A stretch of DNA of 64,000 nt from Paraburkholderia rhynchosiae (GTDB lineage Bacteria; Pseudomonadota; Gammaproteobacteria; Burkholderiales; Burkholderiaceae). Of the stretch, positions 1-6,679 are shown piece after piece. Below the pieces are notes generated by a model. The model made no database searches. It worked only from the letters and a program-made list of their open reading frames with translations, and was not told the origin of the DNA. Both the position numbers and the translations under genes were made by a program. The DNA is taken from contig NZ_PNXY01000022.1 in NCBI RefSeq assembly GCF_002879865.1, positions 61,195 to 125,194 on the forward strand, written 5' to 3'. Within the stretch, counting starts at the first letter, position 1; each line of letters opens with the position of its first letter.

Positions 1-567
1 CGGATACTGCTTCGTGACATAAGCCTGAAGAAGCTGGTTAGTCGACGCGTCGCGCAGTTCCACCGCATAGATCACGTAACCGGAAAACGCGGCTTCACGG
101 CCGCGAATCGCCTGCACGCCGTTGTACAGATTGCCGCCAATATCGAAGTGAGTGAACGGGCCGAGGACCGGCGTCGTCGTGCCGGCGCCCGTCAATGTCA
201 CCTTCAACCGCAACGTGCTCGCGCCCGAATCGCTCGCGACTTCAAAGCGCTTTCCGAGCTTCTTTGCGAACGCGGATTGCGCGTAGTTAGCGAGCGTGGT
301 TTTGTCCTGATCGCCCATGTCGCCGAACTGATCGTCGGCGCCGCGATAGATCGCGACCGGATCAATAACGATCCGTTTGTATCGGCGCCAGTCCACTTGC
401 GTCGCATAGCGATACGGCATGCGGACCGAGCTGTTTTGCGGCTCGGTCTTCAATTCCGAGGACGACGCGAGTCCGGAATACGCGACCGGCTGGACGCTCG
501 AACATCCCACCAAAGCCATGCAGAGCGTTGCAACTGCGAGTGTATGGGCGTTGCTAAACCTGTTCAT
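1..567 (-). CDS. DUF3313-family lipoprotein, C-terminus beyond the window
   Basis: The minus-strand frame opens with ATG at 567 and runs off the left edge, giving 189 residues. It begins MNRFSNAHTLAVAT and has a type II signal peptide ending in the lipobox LVGC, with the lipidated Cys at residue 22, so the product should be anchored in the outer or inner membrane. The body (MPYRYATQVDWRRYKRI, then VIYAVELRDASTNQLL) matches the pattern of DUF3313 proteins, which are Proteobacterial lipoproteins of unknown function. No partner gene is visible because the downstream side is cut. Two similar palindromic sites lie upstream, at 653-675 and 915-938, suggesting repression by a TetR-type protein. Family assignment is by recall of the sequence pattern; lipoprotein status is read directly. 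Confidence 0.75.
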   Translation of the reverse strand, partial: MNRFSNAHTLAVATLCMALVGCSSVQPVAYSGLASSSELKTEPQNSSVRMPYRYATQVDWRRYKRIVIDPVAIYRGADDQFGDMGDQDKTTLANYAQSAFAKKLGKRFEVASDSGASTLRLKVTLTGAGTTTPVLGPFTHFDIGGNLYNGVQAIRGREAAFSGYVIYAVELRDASTNQLLQAYVTKQYP

Positions 568-652
568 TCAAAGCTCCATTTCGGATGACGCGCGGTTCGC
601 CGCGCGGAAGTTGTCCACCGTGCATTGCAAGCGAACACGATCTGGCTATTAA

Positions 653-675
653 AGACCGAACGTACGGTTTGTTTT
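653..675. promoter_or_regulatory. Operator-like palindrome, copy 1
   Basis: The site contains the imperfect palindrome ACCGAACGTACGGT followed by TTGTTTT. It shares 16 of 17 bases (GAACGTACGGTTTGTTT) with the site at 915-938. Size and symmetry fit a TetR-family operator. It lies about 90 bases upstream of the DUF3313 lipoprotein start. No TetR gene is in the window, so the regulator is unknown. Confidence 0.5.
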
Positions 676-914
676 AGAAACGGGCCTTGCCGTAGCATTT
701 GACCCATGGCCGGGCAGGCGAATCCGGACGCGACCGGGACTGTGTTCTGAGCGGCCATTCCCCTGTTCAAACACGACAAAGCCGAGCGGCGCAAACCACC
801 CGACGCCGCGAGGTCGCATTCAGCGTGCTATGCCGTGTGTTTTCCGGCGAATCGCCGCTGACGACACGCAAGTGCCCGATTCGGAAGCGATCGTAGCACC
901 GTCGTAAACACAAG

Positions 915-938
915 TAAACAGAACGTCCGGTTTGTTTA
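915..938. promoter_or_regulatory. Operator-like palindrome, copy 2
   Basis: This 24-base site has perfect hexamer ends, TAAACA-N12-TGTTTA, around the core GAACGTCCGG, and repeats the core found at 653-675. It lies about 110 bases upstream of the small membrane protein at 1046. A TetR-type dimer is the likeliest binder; this is inferred from size and symmetry only. Confidence 0.5.
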
Positions 939-1045
939 TGGCTTAATCTGACCACGGACCTCTAACCGCGACGAACTGCACCGCACCTGGTAGACAGCTC
1001 GCGAGACATCAGCGTGTCGAAGCGTCATTTGAAAAAGCGGACGGC

Positions 1046-1327
1046 ATGACAAGCAAAACCGAGATCATCCTCGCGGTGGCGGATTTCTTCGCACTCAGCG
1101 CACCGCCTGCGCTAATGGTCGCGCTCGTGTTCGCCGCGGCGTATCTGCTGATTGGCGTTCCGCTTCATTTCTGGCGTGGAGCCGTCGCCCGCGATACGTG
1201 GGGCACGCTTGCCGGTCTGTTCGCGGGTCTGCTGTATATGGCGTTTATCTTCGGCATCTACCCGAATCTGCGTGACGACCTGCATGTCATCGACGCGAAG
1301 GCGGCAAGCGCGCATCAACGGCAATGA
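1046..1327 (+). CDS. Small two-helix membrane protein, unknown function
   Basis: A 93-residue product with two hydrophobic segments (about residues 18-38 and 55-73) separated by a short basic loop and followed by a charged tail, as expected of a small inner-membrane protein. No family is recognised. The ATG at 1046 is preceded only by a weak purine-rich stretch (GAAAAAGCGG). Support comes from codon use like that of neighbouring genes, the two clean hydrophobic segments, and a hairpin just after the stop. The minus-strand frame over the same bases shows no protein-like features. It could be co-regulated with the divergent lipoprotein through the sites at 653 and 915. Confidence 0.5.
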   Translation: MTSKTEIILAVADFFALSAPPALMVALVFAAAYLLIGVPLHFWRGAVARDTWGTLAGLFAGLLYMAFIFGIYPNLRDDLHVIDAKAASAHQRQ

Positions 1328-1351
1328 ATACGTGTCCAGCTAGCGAAAGGC

Positions 1352-1371
1352 AGACGGCACTGAGGCCGTCT
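1352..1371. terminator. Hairpin between convergent genes
   Basis: AGACGGC and GCCGTCT form a perfect 7-base stem with a 6-base loop, lying between the stop of the small membrane protein and the convergent chemotaxis receptor stop. Only a modest T-rich stretch follows, so a bidirectional terminator is likely but not proven. Confidence 0.5.
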
Positions 1372-1422
1372 CCGTTTGCATTTGAAAGCGCTTTAAAGGC
1401 GTTTAGAAAGGTTTGAAGATGT

Positions 1423-3186
1423 TTAAAACGTATCCCAGCCGTCCGTCCCCGTTGCCGCCGTTGCGACCCTTGCCGCCGTTGCGGCCGCTGTGGGGCGCAA
1501 GGCCCGCGCCGCAGCGCGTTTGCCAGCCACGCCGCCTGCTTTGCTGACAGAGGCGGTTCGCGCACGCGGCACCGCAGATTTTGCAACGGACGAAACCTGC
1601 GGCGCCGAAATCGCAGTGCCGTCCAGGCGGAAGAACGACACCGATTGATTCAACTGTCGGCCCTGATCTTCGAGCGACTTCGACGCGGCCGCTGCTTCTT
1701 CCACCAGCGCCGCGTTTTGTTGCGTGACCTCGTCCATCTGTGTGATCGCCAGATTGACCTGTTCGATGCCGCGACTCTGTTCTGCCGACGCCGCCGCGAT
1801 TTCTCCCATGATGTCGGTCACGCGCGCGACGGCCTGCGTGACTTCGGCCATCGTCATTCCCGCTTTGTCCGCCAACGACGAGCCGTCATGAATCTTCTGC
1901 ACAGACGTGTTGATCAGATCCTTGATCTCTTTTGCCGCGCTGGACGAGCGCTGCGCGAGACTGCGCACCTCGCTTGCGACCACCGCGAAGCCACGGCCCT
2001 GTTCGCCTGCGCGCGCCGCCTCGACGGCCGCATTGAGCGCCAGGATATTAGTCTGGAACGCAATGCCTTCGATCATCCCGGTGATTTCGGCGATTCGTGT
2101 CGAGTTCGCGCTGATCTCGCTCATGGTCCCCACCATTTCGCCGACCACGCCGTTGCCCTTCATTGCCACTTCCGATGCATTCGCCGACAGGGTGCTCGCC
2201 TGCTGCGCGTTCTCAGCGTTCTGCTTCACGGTAGCGGTCAGCTCTTCCATGCTCGATGCGGTTTCCTGAAGGGATGAAGCCTGCTGTTCGGTGCGCGACG
2301 ACAGATCGACGTTGCCCGACGCGATTTCGCTGGAGCCGGTCGCGATGCTGTCCGCCGCATTGCGGACATTGCCGATCAGGCGGACGAGGCTCGACTGCAT
2401 CTCAACCATCGATGCAAGCACGCTGCCCGCTGGCGCGTTGCTCGCGCCGGGAACGGAGCGCAGGTCGCCTTCGGCGACGCGCCGTGTTACTTCCGCGAGC
2501 GCGACGGGTTCGGCGCCGAGCGCACGCAGCAAGCCGCGCGTAATGATGATCCCGGCCGCGACTGCCAGCGCGATCGCGCCAAAACAGAAGGCGATCAGCA
2601 AATTGCGCTGATGTGCGAACTGCTCTTTCGACGCCTGCGCCATCTGCATGGCGCGTTCATGTGTCACGTCCACATATGCGTTGGTCGCCTTGATCAATGC
2701 AGTCAGCAACGGCCGGCATTTGCTGGCGATTGCCGCGATCGCCGCATCGCGTTGCCCACTCGCGGCCAGCCCGTCGATCTCCAGCGCGACCGGTCGATAG
2801 AGCTGTTCGATACGCGATATCTCGCCCGCGAGAGTACGCGCGTGATCGCTCATGTCCTGGGCGCTCGCGACCATCGCATTGAATTTTTCCAGGCTGCTCT
2901 CCACTCGCTTCTCCGCGTCGAGCACGGCGGCTTTTTCAAGCTCGATGTCGGCAGGCGACGAAACCAGCACGAGATTGCGCACCGCCATCGCGCGGTCGTC
3001 GACGGCGGCTCGCACCGATTCGGCCATTTGCGCGCGCGCATTGATGCCGCTGACGAAGCTGGCAAAACGTTGGTTCTCGTCGTTGAGCGCGTTCAGCGAT
3101 ATGGCGGAGACAATCAATACGACGACCGCGAGCGAACCGAACGCGACAGTCAGTTTTGCCTTTTCCGACAGGTTATTGAAATTCAT
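1423..3186 (-). CDS. Methyl-accepting chemotaxis protein
   Basis: A 587-residue transmembrane chemoreceptor that would pass ligand signals to CheA/CheW. TM1 spans about residues 11-31, a roughly 160-residue helical periplasmic domain of the four-helix-bundle type follows, and TM2 spans about 195-216. Then come a HAMP domain and a long cytoplasmic coiled coil with the signalling tip EGIAFQTNILALNAAVEAA. The last residues, GWDTF, resemble the xWxxF tether for CheR/CheB found on Tar/Tsr-class receptors, preceded by an Ala-rich linker. The open frame extends upstream, but ATG at 3186 was chosen because TGGAGC precedes it and the frame then begins with a normal TM1. No other chemotaxis gene is adjacent, so this is an orphan receptor of unknown ligand. 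Confidence 0.95.
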   Translation of the reverse strand: MNFNNLSEKAKLTVAFGSLAVVVLIVSAISLNALNDENQRFASFVSGINARAQMAESVRAAVDDRAMAVRNLVLVSSPADIELEKAAVLDAEKRVESSLEKFNAMVASAQDMSDHARTLAGEISRIEQLYRPVALEIDGLAASGQRDAAIAAIASKCRPLLTALIKATNAYVDVTHERAMQMAQASKEQFAHQRNLLIAFCFGAIALAVAAGIIITRGLLRALGAEPVALAEVTRRVAEGDLRSVPGASNAPAGSVLASMVEMQSSLVRLIGNVRNAADSIATGSSEIASGNVDLSSRTEQQASSLQETASSMEELTATVKQNAENAQQASTLSANASEVAMKGNGVVGEMVGTMSEISANSTRIAEITGMIEGIAFQTNILALNAAVEAARAGEQGRGFAVVASEVRSLAQRSSSAAKEIKDLINTSVQKIHDGSSLADKAGMTMAEVTQAVARVTDIMGEIAAASAEQSRGIEQVNLAITQMDEVTQQNAALVEEAAAASKSLEDQGRQLNQSVSFFRLDGTAISAPQVSSVAKSAVPRARTASVSKAGGVAGKRAAARALRPTAAATAARVATAATGTDGWDTF

Positions 3187-3546
3187 GATTTTTGCTCCAG
3201 TCGCCACTTTTGCCCGAAGACTATTCAAGGGCTTTGGATGCCCGGAAAAATGCCGGGGATCAGCAGCACGCGATCGAAACCAGTTTGCGCCGGTGCTAAA
3301 CGCGATAACGGCCCGCCCACCCGTTGCAGTAGGGCGGTTAGCCCTTGCACTTCGGGCGCAAAGGTTTGCGCATGATTGAAATTGGCTATGAAGCAGTCGC
3401 TCAATGGGGAATTGCCGGGTACCGGCGGTCATTGCACCAATACGACGTTCGCGTGACCTCATAATGGCGGCCATCGCGAGTTCATCTTCGGCTGGTAAAT
3501 TGCGGGGTGTGATAAATCGGAAGCGGAAGCAAGCACTGAAAGACTT
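3187..3546. other. Intergenic region between divergent MCP and transporter genes
   Basis: 360 bases between two divergent genes, presumably holding both promoters. Upstream extensions of the MCP frame and other overlapping frames here look like GC-rich noise. No convincing sigma-28 box, operator or repeat was recognised. Confidence 0.4.
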
Positions 3547-4584
3547 ATGAAATCTGAACTGCTGATGCAAACCTATGGCTCGGATTCGTCCGGCATCGTG
3601 TGCGGCTTTATTTTTTCGCCCACGCAGCCGGGCCGGCCCATTTCCGCCGATGACGCGCTCGAGTGGCTGCATGCGCGGCAAAGCGCCGGCACCGCCACGC
3701 AAGCCGACGAATTTCTGTGGCTCCATTTCAATCTCGCGCATAGCGCGAGCGAGCGCTGGATGAGAGCGCAGCTCGACTTGCCCGAGACGTTCTTCGACGC
3801 ATTGCGCGAAGGCTCGCATTCGACGCGCATCGAGCAGGCGGACGGCGCGCTGCGCGCCGTGGTCAACGACGTGATGTTCAATCTCGAGTTCACACCGTCC
3901 GAGATTGCGACGTTATGGATTTACGCGCATCAGCGGATCATTGTGACGGCGCGTTTGAAGCCGCTGCGTTCGGTGGACCGGCTGCGCGCATCGGTGAAAG
4001 AAGGGGAAATTTTCCGCTCGCCGGCAGAACTGCTGGTTCACCTGATGCGCGACCAGGCCGATCTGCTGATACAGATTGTCCGCCGCACGAGCGCCGATGT
4101 GGACCGTATCGAGGACCGCTTTCTCTCGCAGCGTCCGACCCAAAACCGGCTCGACCTCGGCGCGATGCGACGCATGCTGACGCGTTTGCAGCGGATGCTC
4201 GCACCGGAACCGGGCGCGATCTTCCGCTTGCTGGCAAGACCGCCTCGCTGGCTTCAACAGGAAGACGTGCAGGATTTGCGCGAGTCGACGGAAGAGTTCT
4301 CCGTAGTGCTCTCGGACATGGCGGGTCTCATCGAACGTGTCAGGCTGTTGCAGGAAGAGATTATTTCGCGGCTGGAAGAGCAGAACACCCGCACGCTGTT
4401 CACGCTGACTCTCGTCACGGTTCTCGCAATGCCGATCAACATCGTCGCGGGCTTCTTCGGTATGAACGTGGGCGGCATTCCGTTTGCCGAAAACCGTCAC
4501 GGATTCTGGGTGATGGTGGTGCTCGTTGCATGCTTCACAGGACTGACCGCATGGTGGGCGTTTCGTCGAAGGAAGGAACGATAG
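3547..4584 (+). CDS. zntB: CorA/ZntB-family metal cation transporter
   Basis: A 345-residue protein of the CorA/ZntB superfamily: a large cytoplasmic N-terminal funnel, a long charged helix rich in Arg and Glu (about residues 170-285), and two C-terminal membrane helices. The pore signature GFFGMN is at about 302-307, followed by the loop VGGIPFAENRHG. The GVPF/GIPF-type loop and the N-terminal YGSDSSGIVCGFIF favour the ZntB branch (zinc, proton-coupled) over CorA proper (magnesium); the sequence alone does not settle the metal. The C-terminus RRRKER fits the inside-positive rule. ATG at 3547 is used; ATG at 3565 is also possible, as neither has a strong ribosome site. The gene appears to be a single transcription unit. 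Confidence 0.85.
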   Translation: MKSELLMQTYGSDSSGIVCGFIFSPTQPGRPISADDALEWLHARQSAGTATQADEFLWLHFNLAHSASERWMRAQLDLPETFFDALREGSHSTRIEQADGALRAVVNDVMFNLEFTPSEIATLWIYAHQRIIVTARLKPLRSVDRLRASVKEGEIFRSPAELLVHLMRDQADLLIQIVRRTSADVDRIEDRFLSQRPTQNRLDLGAMRRMLTRLQRMLAPEPGAIFRLLARPPRWLQQEDVQDLRESTEEFSVVLSDMAGLIERVRLLQEEIISRLEEQNTRTLFTLTLVTVLAMPINIVAGFFGMNVGGIPFAENRHGFWVMVVLVACFTGLTAWWAFRRRKER

Positions 4585-4745
4585 CGTGGGGACCGTATGC
4601 GATTCGCGCGTACTGTTCGCGATGCCGCGCGCGAATTAACATAGTGCGACGGCACCAAGGAGTTTGTCCGTACGGGGGCTTTGCCAACGGACGCTATAGC
4701 TACATAAAGGCCGCATGTTCGCGCCAACAATAACGCCAAAAGACC

Positions 4746-5939
4746 ATGTCCAGCTCTCTTGCGCTGCTTGCCACCGTATTCGTGTCATGCCTTTCCAGCG
4801 CGGCCGTGCTGGGCTACCTTGCACGGTATAGGGTCGCCGGATTGCGTCGCTGGCTTGCCGCGCATTGCCTGTTCGCCGCCGCATCGGGCGTACTTTTCCT
4901 CGCGCACGCTCGTCCTTCCACCGGTGCGATGCTGGCGTCGTGCATGTTCGTGCTTGCCGGCGCATGGCTCATGTTGCAAGGGTGCCGCGCATTCGTCAGT
5001 AAGCCGCCGTCAAAAAACTATGAGCACGTCGCCTTGGGCCTGTGCGTGTGTGCCGTTGTCTACTGGACATGGCTGTCGCCGGACGTCAGTGCCAGAGCCG
5101 CGATCATGTCGTTTGCGCTTGCGTATGCCCGCATTGCCGTAGGTTGGACGATCTGGAACTCGCGTGTGTGCGACCGGCGGCAATACGGTCATTGGCTGGT
5201 GTTTGGCGCGGCGCTTGTCGGTGGCATCGTCTATTTCGCACGGGGCCTACTCAACGCTTTTTTCGCCGACCCTTCGATGAAGTGGCAACACCACCAAACG
5301 CCGGATCTCGGCTTTCTCGGCATCAGCATTCTTTCGTTGCCGATTCTGTCGATCGGGCTCGTGATGCTGGCCAACGACCGGATGATGCAGCAGGTCGAGC
5401 ACCTCGCCACTTTCGACGACTTGACCGGCGCATTGGTCAGGCGCGCGTTCATGACTCGCGGCGAGGCGCTTTTGCAAACGGCACGTGCCGCGCACGCCGA
5501 ACTATGCGTTGCGATCATCGACATCGACGATTTCAAAACCATCAACGATAGACATGGGCACGCTGCCGGCGACCGCGTTCTGGCCGGCTTCGGCGCCGAA
5601 GTGCATCAGCACATTCGGCGCGGCGATGTGTTCGGTCGGCTGGGCGGCGAAGAGTTCGCGATACTTTTTCCGCATACGTCGGCGGCGGACGCGGCGGAAA
5701 TCGTCGGTGAAATGCTCGCCGCGGTCACGTGCCCGTCGCCGGCTGGGAGCGGCAAATTGGCGTATGCGTTCAGCGCCGGCATCAACGAATGTGCTCTTGC
5801 ACAGAGTCTGGGCGACGCGCTGGCCGGCGCCGACACGATGCTTTACCGCGCGAAAAGAGCCGGCAAATGCCGGATCGAGTTGGCGCGGACCGAACGCGTT
5901 CGCCACACCGCGAGCGACTTGGCCGGCTCGGCGCATTAA
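4746..5939 (+). CDS. Membrane-anchored diguanylate cyclase (GGDEF)
   Basis: A 397-residue protein with about six hydrophobic segments in its first 210 residues and a C-terminal GGDEF domain starting at FDDLTGALVRR. The catalytic motif reads GGEEF and the metal-binding segment IDIDDFKTINDRHGH is intact. The product-inhibition I-site RxxD is present exactly five residues before the active motif (RRGD-VFGRL-GGEEF). It should therefore make c-di-GMP from two GTP at the inner membrane, with feedback control. The membrane part is not of the MHYT or 7TMR type as far as can be seen, so its signal is unknown. The ribosome site before ATG 4746 is weak. Confidence 0.9.
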   Translation: MSSSLALLATVFVSCLSSAAVLGYLARYRVAGLRRWLAAHCLFAAASGVLFLAHARPSTGAMLASCMFVLAGAWLMLQGCRAFVSKPPSKNYEHVALGLCVCAVVYWTWLSPDVSARAAIMSFALAYARIAVGWTIWNSRVCDRRQYGHWLVFGAALVGGIVYFARGLLNAFFADPSMKWQHHQTPDLGFLGISILSLPILSIGLVMLANDRMMQQVEHLATFDDLTGALVRRAFMTRGEALLQTARAAHAELCVAIIDIDDFKTINDRHGHAAGDRVLAGFGAEVHQHIRRGDVFGRLGGEEFAILFPHTSAADAAEIVGEMLAAVTCPSPAGSGKLAYAFSAGINECALAQSLGDALAGADTMLYRAKRAGKCRIELARTERVRHTASDLAGSAH

Positions 5940-6053
5940 GGCGGCGCACGCGCTGACCACCGTCGTATTCCAAGCGAGAAAATGGGCAAGCTGACGCCCG
6001 TGGGCGGGTTCTATCGACGTGCTCGATGCGACGCCTTATTGTTCGAAACCCCG

Positions 6054-6509
6054 CTAAACGGCGCACTCTTCATCGCTTGCACCATCGGCGATCATCGACT
6101 GCCGGCATTCCGCGGCGCCGCAGTGACACGCATAGTGAGCGCGAATATCCTCATCCACTTCGCCGTCGACTGAAAGACCATAGTCGATAAACAGCTCGTC
6201 GCCGGGCAGAATGTCTCTGAGCGCGTAAATGAACACACGATTCCCGGCTTCGATCGCTTCACAGTTCGGGACGCATGCGTGGTTCAGGAAACGTGCGCTG
6301 TTGCCGTGTCGGCTGCCGTCGATCACGCGCCCGTCCGAAAGACCGAATACGAACGTGTGGCCCGCTTGCGACTGCTGCCGGGCCGCCGCGCGTCGCCAGC
6401 CGGTCAGTTCGCCCTTGTATTCGATGATCCGCTCTCCGGCAGCGATCTGCCGTAGCGCAAACACTCCCTTTCCATGAATGGTTGAGTTTCGGACAGCTAT
6501 GCGTCGCAT
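6054..6509 (-). CDS. SET-domain protein, putative lysine methyltransferase
   Basis: A 151-residue stand-alone SET protein. It opens with STIHGKGVFA (SET-N), contains RFLNHACVPNCEA, equivalent to the NHSCxPN SAM-binding motif, and ELFIDYG, equivalent to the ELxxDY motif with the catalytic Tyr. It ends in a post-SET cysteine cluster, CHCGAAECR, where the zinc ligands are in place. All elements for lysine methylation are thus present. Bacterial SET proteins are sporadic and commonly regarded as acquired from eukaryotes or their symbionts; the substrate cannot be told from sequence. ATG at 6509 was chosen over the longer frame to 6599 because GGGGAGAA lies just upstream and homology to SET-N begins at once. 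The gene is convergent with the diguanylate cyclase. Confidence 0.85.
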   Translation of the reverse strand: MRRIAVRNSTIHGKGVFALRQIAAGERIIEYKGELTGWRRAAARQQSQAGHTFVFGLSDGRVIDGSRHGNSARFLNHACVPNCEAIEAGNRVFIYALRDILPGDELFIDYGLSVDGEVDEDIRAHYACHCGAAECRQSMIADGASDEECAV

Positions 6510-6679
6510 CTCGTGATTCTCCCCGGCTCGGATGTCTGTTGGTAAACCATTCGTCACCAGGAAGAAAGCATACCGTCGCAGTCGCACAGATTCAATCAAC
6601 CCGGCGACGGAAAGTGATGGCAGAACGTTTTGCTCTCACACGCGCGGTGCCGACACCATCATCGCGGCGCCGTTGCGCT

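Larger units (their letters stand above)
568..1045. other. Intergenic region with two similar operator-like sites
   Basis: This 478-base stretch separates the divergent lipoprotein and small membrane protein genes. Short open frames on both strands lack ribosome sites and family-like sequence. The only clear structure is the pair of related palindromes at 653-675 and 915-938, which share the core GAACGTNCGGTTTGTTT. Confidence 0.5.

Noticed and set aside
3187..3819. N-terminal extension of the chemoreceptor frame (211 residues)
   Set aside because: It is Arg/Pro-rich noise without family match; the ATG at 3186 has a ribosome site and directly precedes TM1.
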